Part shown: piece after piece, positions 54,669-63,191 of the stretch
Numbering within the stretch: position 1 is the first letter of the stretch
Layout: every line of letters begins with the position of its first letter
Origin: Streptomyces bicolor
GTDB taxonomy: Bacteria; Actinomycetota; Actinomycetes; Streptomycetales; Streptomycetaceae
DNA length: 64,000 bases
Assembly: GCF_000719285.1 (NCBI RefSeq)
Contig: NZ_JOFS01000009.1
Coordinates: forward strand, 310,001 to 374,000
Reading direction: 5' to 3'
Notes under the pieces: model-generated
Told to the model about the DNA's origin: nothing
What the model saw: only the letters and a program-made list of their open reading frames with translations
Database searches by the model: none
Program-made: the position numbers and the translations under genes

Positions 54669-55595
54669 ATGCCCGGCTGGACCGCACACGACATCCCCGA
54701 CCAGAGCGGCCGCGTCGCCGTCGTCACCGGGGCCAACAGCGGGCTCGGGTACGTCACGGCGCGGGAACTCGCGCGGAAGGGCGCGCGGGTGGTGCTCGCG
54801 TGCCGGAGTGAGGCGCGGGGGGCTGAGGCGCGGGACCGGCTGGTGCGCGAAGTGCCAGCTGCGCGGGCCGAGTTGAAGCGACTCGACCTCGGAGACCTCG
54901 GCTGCGTACGCGACTTCGCCGCGGCGTTCCCGTACGACCGCCTCGACCTGCTCGTGAACAACGCCGGCGTGATGGCGTTGCCGTACGGCACCACGGTGGA
55001 CGGGTTCGAGACGCAGTTCGGCGTCAACCACCTCGGGCACTTCGCGCTCACCGGTCTGCTGCTGCCCGCACTGCTCGGGACGCCGGGCGCGCGGGTGGTG
55101 ACCGTCTCCAGCCCGATGCACGCGATGGCCAACATCGACATCGCCGACCTCAACGGCGAGCGGCGGTACCGGCGTTGGGTCGCCTACGCCCGGTCCAAGA
55201 CCGCCAACCTGCTCTTCACGCACGAGCTGGCGCGCAGGCTGGCGGCGCAGGGGGCGGAGGTGGTGGCCGCCGCCGCACATCCCGGGTACGCGGACACCAA
55301 CCTGCAGACCGCGGGCCCGCGCATGTCGGGGCGCCGGGCCGGTGAGTGGTTCATGCGCGTCGGCAACCGCGTCTTCGCCCAGTCCGCCGAGGCCGGCGCG
55401 CTTCCCACGCTGTACGCCGCGACCGCCCCCGACGTCCGCCCCGACTCCTTCACCGGCCCGTCCTTCGCCATGTGGCGCGGCTCACCCGCTCCGTCGTGGC
55501 GGGCACCCTGGACGCTCAACGACCGTGCTGGGGAACGACTTTGGGACGAATCGGAGCGGCTGACCGGGGTGACGTACGACGCCCTGAAGGTGTGA
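54669..55595 (+). CDS. SDR family oxidoreductase (retinol dehydrogenase-like)
   Basis: A 308-residue short-chain dehydrogenase. The cofactor loop is VAVVTGANSGLGYVTAREL (T-G-x3-G-x-G, about residues 17-35), with VVLACRSEARG (the Arg suggests NADP). Further motifs are DLLVNNAGVMALP, the catalytic Ser in VVTVSSPMHAMA, and the Y-x3-K pair in YARSKTANLLF. The pattern resembles WWOX/retinol dehydrogenase-like SDRs. AGGAG precedes the ATG. It stands alone and converges on the nitrite reductase operon. Confidence 0.93.
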   Translation: MPGWTAHDIPDQSGRVAVVTGANSGLGYVTARELARKGARVVLACRSEARGAEARDRLVREVPAARAELKRLDLGDLGCVRDFAAAFPYDRLDLLVNNAGVMALPYGTTVDGFETQFGVNHLGHFALTGLLLPALLGTPGARVVTVSSPMHAMANIDIADLNGERRYRRWVAYARSKTANLLFTHELARRLAAQGAEVVAAAAHPGYADTNLQTAGPRMSGRRAGEWFMRVGNRVFAQSAEAGALPTLYAATAPDVRPDSFTGPSFAMWRGSPAPSWRAPWTLNDRAGERLWDESERLTGVTYDALKV

Positions 55596-55640
55596 AGGGG
55601 CGGGGGCGTGCGCTCCGGCCATCGCCCCCCGCCCCTCTTC
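55594..55640. terminator. Bidirectional terminator between SDR and nirD genes
   Basis: GAAGGGGCGGGGGCG (55594-55608) pairs with CGCCCCCCGCCCCTCTTC (55623-55640) with one or two bulges and a 14-base loop. It serves both convergent genes. Confidence 0.65.
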
Positions 55641-55668
55641 GCGAGCCGTCCAGAGCCCTTCCGAGCTC

Positions 55669-56019
55669 TTACGACGCCCGCACTTCGTACGTCGCGATCC
55701 GCACCGTCTCGTCGTCCAGGCACTGCCCGGTCTCCAGGTCGAACCGCTGCTTCAGCAGGGGCGAGGCCACGAACGGGCGGCCCTGGTGGGTTCCGGTCAG
55801 GCCGCGGGAGAGGACGGCCGCGCCGCTGAACGGGTCGCGGTTGTCGATGGCGTACAGCTGTCCGGCGCGGTCGCGGAACAGGGCCACCTGGTCGCCGTTC
55901 GGCAGCAGGGCCGCCACACCGCGGCCGGGGAGCAGCCGGGTCAGGTCGCAGACCGTGAACCAGTCCTCGTCCAGCCGTACTTGGACCTTCAGGTCGGTCG
56001 TCTCGGGTGCCAGGGTCAT
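55669..56019 (-). CDS. nirD: Nitrite reductase small subunit
   Basis: A 116-residue Rieske-like protein without the Cys/His cluster ligands, as in other NirD subunits. It reads VCDLTRLLPGRGVAALLPNG, then VALFRDRAGQLYAIDNRDPF and PFVASPLLKQRFDLETGQC. It partners NirB in reducing nitrite to ammonia with NADH. ATG overlaps the nirB stop by four bases (ATGA). Confidence 0.94.
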   Translation of the reverse strand: MTLAPETTDLKVQVRLDEDWFTVCDLTRLLPGRGVAALLPNGDQVALFRDRAGQLYAIDNRDPFSGAAVLSRGLTGTHQGRPFVASPLLKQRFDLETGQCLDDETVRIATYEVRAS

Positions 56020-58604
56020 CGCTGGGCGCTTCCTTCCAGGGGGCGCTGGCCGATGGTCAGCAGCGGCAGGTCGGGCTTGATCTGGTCGCGCTCGGGGACG
56101 AAGCCGACGACCGGGTCGGGGGTGTCCGGCGCGTTGATGAAGGAGACGAAGCGGGCCAGCTTCTCCGGGTCCTTGATGGTCTCCGCCCACTCGTCGCGGT
56201 AGTTCGCGACATGGGCCGCCATCAGGGACTCCAGCTCCTCGCAGATGCCGAGGGAGTCCTCGACGACCACGTCGCGGACGTGGTCCAGGCCGCCGGGGAT
56301 CCGCTCCAGCCACACGCTCGTGCGCTCCAGGCGGTCCGCCGTACGGATGTAGAACATCAGGAAGCGGTCGATCAGGCGGATCAGCTCGGCGTCCGACAGG
56401 TCCTGTGCGAGGAGGTCCGCGTGGCGCGGGGTCGCGCCGCCGTTGCCGCCGACGTAGAGGTTCCAGCCGTTGGCGGTGGCGATCACGCCGAAGTCCTTCG
56501 ACTGGGCCTCCGCGCACTCGCGCTGGCAGCCGGAGACCGCCGACTTCAGCTTGTGCGGGGAGCGCAGGCCGCGGTAGCGCAGCTCCAGGTCGATCGCCAT
56601 CCGGACCGAGTCCTGGACGCCGTAGCGGCACCAGGTCTGGCCCACACAGGACTTCACCGTGCGCAGGGCCTTGCCGTACGCGTGACCGGACTCGAAGCCC
56701 GCGTCCACCAACCGCGCCCAGATCAGGGGGAGTTGCTCGACGCGTGCGCCGAACATGTCGATGCGCTGGCCGCCGGTGATCTTCGTGTAGAGGCCGAAGT
56801 CGCGGGCGATCTCGCCGATCACGATCAGGCCCTCGGGGGTGATCTCACCACCGGCGATCCGCGGTACGACCGAGTACGAGCCGTTCTTCTGGATGTTGGC
56901 GAGGAAGTGGTCGTTGCTGTCCTGCAGCGCCGCCTGCTCGCCGTCCAGGACATAGCCGCTCGCGCCGATCGTCGGGGCGAGGGAGGCGATGATCGAGCCG
57001 ACCGCCGGCTTGCAGATCTCGCAGCCGTCGCCGCCCTTGGCGCCGTCGCGGCCGTAGCGGTCCAGCAGGTCCTGGTAGGTGTTGATGCGCAGGGCGAGGA
57101 CGATCTCGTACAGCTCCTCGCGGGTCTGCGAGAAGCAGCCGCACAGGCCCTTGTCGACCTCGACGCCGGACGCCTCCAGCTCGGCGTTGATCAGCTGGCC
57201 GAGGACCTTGACGCAGCTGCCGCAGGTCGTACCGGCCTTGGTGCACTTCTTCACCTCGGGCACGGTCGTGCACTGGTGGTCGTTGACCGCGCCGCGGATC
57301 GTGCCCTTGGTGACGTTGTTGCAGGAGCAGATGATCGCCTCGTCCGGCAGCGCGGACGGGCCGAGCTGGGCGGGCGCCCCGGCACCGGCCGGCAGCACCA
57401 GCGACTCCGGGGAGACCGGCGGGACCGAGCCGGTGAACGCCTTCAGCGTGCCGTACGCCTCCGCGTCGCCGACCAGGATGCCGCCGAGCAGCGTGCCGTC
57501 GCGGCCGATGACCAGCTTCTTGTACAGGCCCGCCCGGGAGTCGGAGTAGACGACGTCCAGGCAGTCCTCGGCGGTGCCGTGCGCGTCACCGAAGGACGCC
57601 ACGTCCACGCCGAGCAGCTTCAGCTTGGTGGAGAGGTCGGCGCCGGTGAAGGAGGCCTCGTCGGCGGCGATCGTCGCGGCGGCCGTCTCGGCCTGCTCGT
57701 AACCCGGGGCCACCAGGCCGTACACCCGGCCGTCCGAGGCCAGCGCGCACTCGCCGATCGCGAACACGTGCGGGTCGGCGACCGTACGGCACTGCTCGTC
57801 CACGGTGATGCCGCCGCGCTCGCCGACCGTCAGACCGCAGTCGCGGGCCAGCTGGTCGCGGGGGCGGACACCGGCGCTGAACACGACCATGTCGGTGGCG
57901 AGTTCGGAGCCGTCGGACAGCTTCATGCCGGTGACGGCGCCCTCGTCGTCGACGACGACCTCCTGCGTGCCCACACCCGTGTGCACGCTCAGACCCATTT
58001 CCTCGATCGTGCGCAGGAGGGCAGCGCCGCCGCCCTCGTCCACCTGCACCGGCATCAGACGCGGCGCGAACTCCACGATGTGCGCCTCGACGCCCAGGCC
58101 CTTCAGCGCACCCGCGGCCTCCAGGCCCAGCAGACCGCCGCCGACCACGGCACCGGTCGTGGCCTTGGTCTTCGCGTACTCCTCGATCGCGAGCAGGTCC
58201 TCGATCGTGCGGTACACGAAACAGCCGGTGGCGTCCTTGTTCGGGACCGGCGGCACGAACGGGTACGAGCCGGTGGCCAGGACGAGGGTGTCGTACTCGA
58301 AGACCTCGCCCGACTTGGCGGTGACCTTCTTCGCCTCGCGGTCGACGGAGACCGCAGGGTCACCGATGCGCAGCTCGATGCCGTGCGTGTCGATGAACTC
58401 CATGTCCGTCATGGACAGGTCCTCGGGCGTCTTGCCCGAGAAGTACGAGGTCAGCGCTACGCGGTCGTACGCGGGACGCGGCTCCTCGCACAGCACGACC
58501 ACGCGGTGCGTGGCGGTCAGGCCGCGCTCGGCGAGCGCTTCGAGGAAGCGCTGGCCGACCATGCCATGGCCGACGAGCACGATTGTGGGGGTGGCCGTGG
58601 ACAT
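56016..58604 (-). CDS. nirB: Nitrite reductase large subunit, NADH-dependent
   Basis: An 862-residue enzyme. The N-terminal FAD/NAD part starts IVLVGHGMVGQRFLEALAERG and has VLATGSYPFVPPVPNKD and GAVVGGGLLGLEAAGAL. Two BFD-type iron-sulfur segments follow (ICSCNNVTKG...CGSCVK, then GLCGCFSQTR...GCEICKP). The C-terminal half has the siroheme/4Fe-4S ligands CVGQTWC and SGCQREC, with R residues for substrate. It reduces nitrite to ammonia in the cytoplasm. It abuts the FAD oxidoreductase gene by one base and is in the GlnR-type operon. Confidence 0.97.
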   Translation of the reverse strand: MSTATPTIVLVGHGMVGQRFLEALAERGLTATHRVVVLCEEPRPAYDRVALTSYFSGKTPEDLSMTDMEFIDTHGIELRIGDPAVSVDREAKKVTAKSGEVFEYDTLVLATGSYPFVPPVPNKDATGCFVYRTIEDLLAIEEYAKTKATTGAVVGGGLLGLEAAGALKGLGVEAHIVEFAPRLMPVQVDEGGGAALLRTIEEMGLSVHTGVGTQEVVVDDEGAVTGMKLSDGSELATDMVVFSAGVRPRDQLARDCGLTVGERGGITVDEQCRTVADPHVFAIGECALASDGRVYGLVAPGYEQAETAAATIAADEASFTGADLSTKLKLLGVDVASFGDAHGTAEDCLDVVYSDSRAGLYKKLVIGRDGTLLGGILVGDAEAYGTLKAFTGSVPPVSPESLVLPAGAGAPAQLGPSALPDEAIICSCNNVTKGTIRGAVNDHQCTTVPEVKKCTKAGTTCGSCVKVLGQLINAELEASGVEVDKGLCGCFSQTREELYEIVLALRINTYQDLLDRYGRDGAKGGDGCEICKPAVGSIIASLAPTIGASGYVLDGEQAALQDSNDHFLANIQKNGSYSVVPRIAGGEITPEGLIVIGEIARDFGLYTKITGGQRIDMFGARVEQLPLIWARLVDAGFESGHAYGKALRTVKSCVGQTWCRYGVQDSVRMAIDLELRYRGLRSPHKLKSAVSGCQRECAEAQSKDFGVIATANGWNLYVGGNGGATPRHADLLAQDLSDAELIRLIDRFLMFYIRTADRLERTSVWLERIPGGLDHVRDVVVEDSLGICEELESLMAAHVANYRDEWAETIKDPEKLARFVSFINAPDTPDPVVGFVPERDQIKPDLPLLTIGQRPLEGSAQR

Positions 58605-59821
58605 CAGGAGCCTCCATCGTTGGTGAGCAGGTGGAGCAGGGGGCCGTCGTCGGGGAGCGGCTCTGCTCCCTCCCAGGCGCGGGCGAGCGCGCCGACGGTG
58701 CCGAGTTCGCCGACGAGAACCCCGCCGACCAGGCGGTCGTCGCGGACGACGACCTTGCGGTAGGTGCCGCGGGTGGCGTCGGCGAGCTGCACGACGTCGT
58801 CGCCGGGCCGGGCCTCCGTCTCGCCGAACGCGGCGAGGTCGAAGGGGGAGTCGTGGCCGGCGAGCGTGAGCCGGGTCAGCGCGCGGGTGCCGGTGTAACG
58901 GGCGTCCGTACGGCGTCCCGACAGCAGCTCGGCCAGGACTTCCGCCTGTTCGAGCGCCGGGGTGGCGAGCCCGTAGACCGTGCCGTCGTGCTGTGCGCAG
59001 TCGCCGATCGCCCGGATGTGCGGGTCGGAGGTGCGGAGCTCGTCATCGACGACGATCCCCTTGCGCACCTCGAGTCCGGCGGTCTGCGCGAGGCCCGCAC
59101 GGGGGTGCACCCCGCAGGCCAGCACCACGAGATCGGCGTCGAGGGCGTAGCCGTCGTGCATCTCCACGGAGCGGACCGCGCCGCCCACGCAGCGCACGTC
59201 ACGCACTCGGCACTCGGTGTGGATCTCGACGCCGAGGTCCTTCAGATGCCGCTGTACGAGCTTCGAGGCGCTCGGGTCGAGCTGGCGCTCCATGAGCCGC
59301 TCGCCCTGCTGGGCGAGCACGACCTGGGCGCCGCGCTGGGCGAGCGCACGGGCCGCGGAGACCCCGAGGAGACCGCCGCCGATCACGACCGCCTTCACAC
59401 CCGGCCGGACCGCCTTGGAAAGCCCCAGGCAGTCGTCCATCGTCCGGAAGGCGTGGACGCCCTCCGGCAGCACGTGGCCCGGCGTGAACAGGCCACGCAG
59501 CGGCGGCAGCACCGAGTTGGAGCCGGTGGCCAGCACGAGCGTGTCGTATGCGATCTCCGAGCCGTCCGCGAGGTGTACGGTCCGCACCTCGCGGTCGATG
59601 CCGGTGACCCGGCCGCGGGTCAGCTCCGCGGGCGCCGGCAGGGCGATCACATCGGGGCTGTACCGTCCGGCCAGCACCTCGGCGAGCAGCACCCGGTTGT
59701 ACGGGCGGTGCTCCTCGTCGCCGACGAGCGTCACGGGCGTGCCGAGCTCGCCGAGCCGCCGGGCGAGTCGTACGCCCGCGAGTCCGGCGCCGATCACCAC
59801 CACACGCGTATTCGAGGTCAT
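58604..59821 (-). CDS. NAD(P)/FAD-dependent oxidoreductase of the nitrite operon
   Basis: A 405-residue flavoprotein matching the N-terminal half of NirB and rubredoxin/ferredoxin reductases. The FAD loop is VVVIGAGLAGVRLARRLGELG, then LVLATGSNSVLPPLRG, the NAD loop KAVVIGGGLLGVSAARALAQ, and VIAIGDCAQHDGTVYGL-type closing motif. It probably passes electrons from NAD(P)H to NirB or a ferredoxin partner for nitrite assimilation. First gene of the operon; its start lies 24 bases from the GlnR-like operator. Confidence 0.9.
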   Translation of the reverse strand: MTSNTRVVVIGAGLAGVRLARRLGELGTPVTLVGDEEHRPYNRVLLAEVLAGRYSPDVIALPAPAELTRGRVTGIDREVRTVHLADGSEIAYDTLVLATGSNSVLPPLRGLFTPGHVLPEGVHAFRTMDDCLGLSKAVRPGVKAVVIGGGLLGVSAARALAQRGAQVVLAQQGERLMERQLDPSASKLVQRHLKDLGVEIHTECRVRDVRCVGGAVRSVEMHDGYALDADLVVLACGVHPRAGLAQTAGLEVRKGIVVDDELRTSDPHIRAIGDCAQHDGTVYGLATPALEQAEVLAELLSGRRTDARYTGTRALTRLTLAGHDSPFDLAAFGETEARPGDDVVQLADATRGTYRKVVVRDDRLVGGVLVGELGTVGALARAWEGAEPLPDDGPLLHLLTNDGGS

Positions 59822-60126
59822 GCCTAGGAGCGTGCGGTGCGGGTGTTACCCGACCGCATCACGTCTGTTTCCCACGAGGAACGCTGCCCTCAGCGGGGGC
59901 CGGGGGCCGGTGTGAGGGTTCGGCGAGGGCGGCGGGGGCGGGCTGTGAGGTGGGCGTTCGCGGTGGTGGGGCGGGGTGGACCGGAGCCCCGGTTTCCGTG
60001 CAGCCACCATCGTCTACGACCGGGTGCGTCCTGCATGACCTGCCGCACACCCCTCCCTGTCCTGAACCTCAGGAGCCCCTCAAACAAGATGGACACCCCA
60101 CGCATCACCTGCCTAGGGTCGCGATC
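59822..60126. promoter_or_regulatory. Divergent region of the nitrite operon and TSUP genes
   Basis: A 305-base gap without a convincing gene. It contains the GlnR-type operator at 59845-59882 near the left end. The right half is GC rich and ends with the weak AGGG site of the TSUP gene. Confidence 0.5.
59845..59882 (-). promoter_or_regulatory. GlnR-type operator (four half-sites)
   Basis: Read toward the nitrite genes, the sequence is GTTCC-n6-GAAAC-n6-GATGC-n6-GTAAC. This is exactly the 5-6-5-6-5-6-5 spacing of GlnR operators (gTnAC-n6-GaAAC repeated), with 16 of 20 consensus positions matched. GlnR is known to control nirB in S. coelicolor. The site is 24 bases before the first start codon. 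Confidence 0.75.
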
Positions 60127-60909
60127 ATGCCCGACATATCGCTGACCATGGTGGCCGTCCTGTGCCTCGCGGCCCTCGCGGCCGGCTGGATCGACGCCGT
60201 GGTCGGCGGTGGCGGCCTGCTCCTGCTCCCGGCCCTGCTGCTCGGCCTCCCCGCGAGCACCCCGGCCGCGTACGCGCTCGGCACCAACAAGGCCGTCGCG
60301 ATCGTCGGCACGACGGGCGCCGCGGTGACGTACGCCCGCAAGGCACCCGTGGATGTGCGCCTCGCCGTACGCATCGGACTGGCGGCACTCGCGGGCTCCT
60401 CCGCCGGTGCCTTCTTCGCGGCCGGTATGAGCACCGAGGTGCTGAAGCCCGTGATCATGGTGGTGCTGCTCGCCGTCGCCGCGTTCGTGATCCTGCGCCC
60501 CGCCTTCGGCACGGCCCCGGCGACGGGCCCGGCCACCCGCCGCCAGATCCTCGCGGCGATCGGCCTCGCCGGCCTGGGCATCGGCTTCTACGACGGCCTG
60601 ATCGGCCCCGGCACCGGCACGTTCCTGGTCCTCGCCCTCACCGCCGTACTCCACCTGGACCTCGTCACCGCCTCCGCCACCGCCAAGATCGTCAACTGCT
60701 GCACCAACGCGGGCGCCCTGGCCACCTTCGCCTGGCAGGGCACGGTCCTGTGGCAACTGGCCGCGCTGATGGCCGTGTTCAACCTGGCGGGCGGCACGCT
60801 GGGGGCCCGTACGGCGCTGAAGAAGGGCAGCGGCTTTGTGCGGGGCGTGCTGCTGACGGTGGTGTTCGCGTTGGTGGCGAAGCTGGCGTACGAGCAGTGG
60901 GTCGCCTAG
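60127..60909 (+). CDS. TSUP family (TauE/SafE) anion exporter
   Basis: A 260-residue membrane protein with about eight helices. The family motif AGWIDAVVGGGGLLLLPALL is at residues 20-39, and its duplicate IGFYDGLIGPGTGTFLVLAL at about 150-169. TSUP proteins move sulfite, sulfoacetate or related anions. Divergent placement from the nitrite reductase genes raises the possibility of nitrite or sulfite. ATG 60127 was chosen by the first hydrophobic helix; the open frame upstream is promoter. Confidence 0.9.
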   Translation: MPDISLTMVAVLCLAALAAGWIDAVVGGGGLLLLPALLLGLPASTPAAYALGTNKAVAIVGTTGAAVTYARKAPVDVRLAVRIGLAALAGSSAGAFFAAGMSTEVLKPVIMVVLLAVAAFVILRPAFGTAPATGPATRRQILAAIGLAGLGIGFYDGLIGPGTGTFLVLALTAVLHLDLVTASATAKIVNCCTNAGALATFAWQGTVLWQLAALMAVFNLAGGTLGARTALKKGSGFVRGVLLTVVFALVAKLAYEQWVA

Positions 60910-60982
60910 CGACAGGTGTGGTTCCGGAGCGTGGCCGGGAGGCTTGACGCCGAGGTCGCGCCGGCCGAAGGTCAGGAGCGAC

Positions 60983-61918
60983 CTACGAAACGCCCGGCGC
61001 GCCCCCGCGCCGCACATCCAGCAGTTCGATCGCACCGGTGGTGTCCTCGTCGCCGTGCCCCTCGGCCAGCCGGCGCTCCAGGAGGGTCAGATACGGCGTC
61101 AGCAGCTCCGGACTCACGCCCTGCTCCTCGGCCGTGGCCAGCAGTGTGGCGTTGGCCGCGACCTGCATCGCGAGACTGGAGACGACGTCCTTGCCGTAGT
61201 CGCCGCTCTCCAACTGCTCGGCGGCCTGGTGCGCGGCGGGCGCCATGGCGCCGAGCCAGGAAACCAGCAGCGGCGCGAAGTCCTTCGGGGCGATGTCCTC
61301 ACGGCGGACCAGCGCGAAGGCGTGCAGGACGCCGGCGAACATGCCGTACATCGCGCTCAGCAACGCCACGTCGTGCAGCGCCGCGAAGCCCGGATCCGCG
61401 CCGACATAGCGGGTGCCGGCCGGGACGGCGAGGGTGTCGCCGTGCTCCTCGAAGAGGCCGCGCGAGCCGCTGTAGAAGACGTACGCCCCCGACTCCGCGT
61501 CCCCGATCATCGGCGGTACGGCCATGATCCCCGCGTCCAGGAAACGGGCGCCGCGCGCTTCGGCCCAGGCGGCGCGGGCACGGCCCTGGGCGGGCGTGCC
61601 GGTGGTGAGGTTGACCAGGTCGCGGCCGGTGAGATCGGCGCCGTCGAGGGCCTCGCCGACCGAGGTGTCGTCGAGCAGGCAGACGACGACCAGCCGGCTC
61701 GCGGCCACCGCCTCGGCGGCGCTCGCGGCGACGGTCGCGCCCTCGTCGGCCAGGGGCTCGGCCCGGGCCGGGGTGCGGTTCCAGACGGTCACCGGGTGCC
61801 CGGCGGCGAGCCAGGCGCGGGCGAGGGCGGTGCCCATCTCGCCGGTACCGAGGAGGGTCAGAGGGGTCGGAGTCGGGGCCGGGGTGGGGGTCGTGGCGGC
61901 AAGTGCGTTGTCAGTCAT
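60983..61918 (-). CDS. NAD(P)-dependent oxidoreductase, imine reductase / beta-hydroxyacid dehydrogenase type
   Basis: A 311-residue enzyme. After a threonine-proline leader, LTLLGTGEMGTALARAWLAAG is the NADP Rossmann loop, with VTVWNRTPARAEPLADEGA (Arg supports NADP). VNLTTGTPAQGRARAAWAEA corresponds to the substrate loop. The C-terminal domain is helical (LHDVALLSAMYGMFAGVLHA), and the pattern matches streptomycete imine reductases. It is divergent from an HxlR regulator that probably controls it. Confidence 0.9.
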   Translation of the reverse strand: MTDNALAATTPTPAPTPTPLTLLGTGEMGTALARAWLAAGHPVTVWNRTPARAEPLADEGATVAASAAEAVAASRLVVVCLLDDTSVGEALDGADLTGRDLVNLTTGTPAQGRARAAWAEARGARFLDAGIMAVPPMIGDAESGAYVFYSGSRGLFEEHGDTLAVPAGTRYVGADPGFAALHDVALLSAMYGMFAGVLHAFALVRREDIAPKDFAPLLVSWLGAMAPAAHQAAEQLESGDYGKDVVSSLAMQVAANATLLATAEEQGVSPELLTPYLTLLERRLAEGHGDEDTTGAIELLDVRRGGAPGVS

Positions 61919-61953
61919 GGCGTTTAGGCTCGTCGCAGGGGAACGGCCTGCTC

Positions 61954-61965
61954 AAGTACGTACTT
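61954..61965. promoter_or_regulatory. Palindrome AAGTACGTACTT
   Basis: A perfect 12-base palindrome, extended by C on one side, midway between the divergent oxidoreductase and HxlR genes. It is the best operator candidate for the HxlR protein. Confidence 0.55.
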
Positions 61966-62015
61966 CGGAGTGGGTGGTTACCACGGGGAAAGAGTCCAGG
62001 CAGGGGAGGGGCAGC

Positions 62016-62465
62016 ATGCCGATCGGACGGCGGCCGGGGGCGTACGTCTGCGGGACCGACGCGGCGATGGACGTGGTCGGCGGCAAGTGGAAGGTGGTGA
62101 TCCTCTGGGCGCTGGGCGAGCGTCCGCACCGTTTCGGCGAGCTGCGCCGGGAGCTTCCGGGCGTGACCGAGAAGGTCCTCGCCGCGCAGCTCCGGGAGCT
62201 GGAGGCCGACGGGATCGTGCACCGGGAGGCGTACGACGAGGTGCCGCCGCGCGTGGAGTACTCGCTGACGGCGATCGGCGTCTCGCTCAACGCGGCCCTG
62301 GCTCCGCTCGGGGCCTGGGGCCGGGAGAACATCCTGGGGGCGGGCGCCGAGAGGGTTGCGACCGCCGGTGAGGAGGGGGCGGCGGCCGCCGGCGCGGAGG
62401 GGTCAGCGGCTGCCGGTGAGGTGCGCGAAGACGACGACGTTGCCCTGATACCCGGTCGTCCGTGA
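62016..62465 (+). CDS. HxlR family transcriptional regulator
   Basis: A 149-residue regulator. The domain reads YVCGTDAAMDVVGGKWKVVILWALGER (with the N-terminal Cys often used for redox or electrophile sensing), then FGELRRELPGVTEKVLAAQLRELEADGIVHREAY and VEYSLTAIG. After residue 110 comes an alanine/glutamate-rich tail whose last 63 bases overlap the 3' end of the convergent sortase gene. GGGGAGGG lies just before the ATG. It is divergent from an imine-reductase-like gene. Confidence 0.92.
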   Translation: MPIGRRPGAYVCGTDAAMDVVGGKWKVVILWALGERPHRFGELRRELPGVTEKVLAAQLRELEADGIVHREAYDEVPPRVEYSLTAIGVSLNAALAPLGAWGRENILGAGAERVATAGEEGAAAAGAEGSAAAGEVREDDDVALIPGRP

Positions 62466-63056
62466 GTAACCGCCGCCGCAGGTGATCACCCGCAGTTCGG
62501 GGCGCCGCGCCGCGCCGTACACCTTCTCGTCCGGGAAGGCCTTCGTGTCGTAGACCTCGACGGCGTCCACGGAGAACAGCGCCGTGCCGCCGTCCCGCCG
62601 GTCCACCTCGATCGTGCTGCCCTTCTTCAGGGCGCCGAGGCGGAAGAAGACGGCGGGCCCGTCGGCGTTGTCCACATGGCCGGCGACGATCGCGGTGCCG
62701 GTCTCGCCGGGCGTGGTGCCGGCCTCGTACCAGCCGGCCAGGTTCCTCCGCTCGGCGGGCGGCACGTCGAGGCTGCCCGTCTTCGTCAGGCCCAGGCCCA
62801 TGAGGGGCGCGGAGACCCGGATCGAGGGGATGCGGATGCGGTCGGGTGGGGAGGGCGGGAGTGCGGGGGCGGCCGAGCGTGCGGCCGGGGAGCGATCGGT
62901 GTCCTCGCCCCGCGCGATCTCCCTGCCCTGCGCCGCCGACGGCTGCGGCGGGACGTGTTTCCCGGCGCCGTTGCTCAGCAGCCAGGCGCCGGAGCACAGG
63001 GCGAGGACGGTGACGGCGGATATGGCGGCGTCGCCGACGCCGCGGTGACTGCGCAC
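62403..63056 (-). CDS. Class F sortase
   Basis: A 217-residue membrane-anchored transpeptidase. It has one N-terminal helix (VTVLALCSGAWLLSNGAG) and a proline-rich spacer. The catalytic fold contains IRIPSIRVSAPLMGLGL, the His in AIVAGHVDN, the Cys in LRVITCGGGY, and the Arg in YSRTTGYQGNVVVFAHL. Class F enzymes are frequent in actinobacteria, often beside one secreted protein. GTG 63054-63056 follows AGGAGG. It is 135 bases downstream of a surface-protein gene and overlaps the HxlR gene at its 3' end. Confidence 0.93.
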   Translation of the reverse strand: MRSHRGVGDAAISAVTVLALCSGAWLLSNGAGKHVPPQPSAAQGREIARGEDTDRSPAARSAAPALPPSPPDRIRIPSIRVSAPLMGLGLTKTGSLDVPPAERRNLAGWYEAGTTPGETGTAIVAGHVDNADGPAVFFRLGALKKGSTIEVDRRDGGTALFSVDAVEVYDTKAFPDEKVYGAARRPELRVITCGGGYSRTTGYQGNVVVFAHLTGSR

Positions 63057-63191
63057 GGGAGCCTCCTGGGGCTATGCTGGGCCGCCCGGACTGTGCTGGG
63101 CGGCCCGTTCCCCCTCCGGGCCGCGAGGGGCGTCGGACCCGGAGGGGGAGGGGACGTGCGGTACCGGTGGACGGACAGCGGAGGGTGTCCG

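Noticed and set aside
56007..58763. Open frame of 918 codons antisense to nirB
   Set aside because: The nirB reading shows complete cofactor motifs. The opposite frame is a high-GC shadow without domains.
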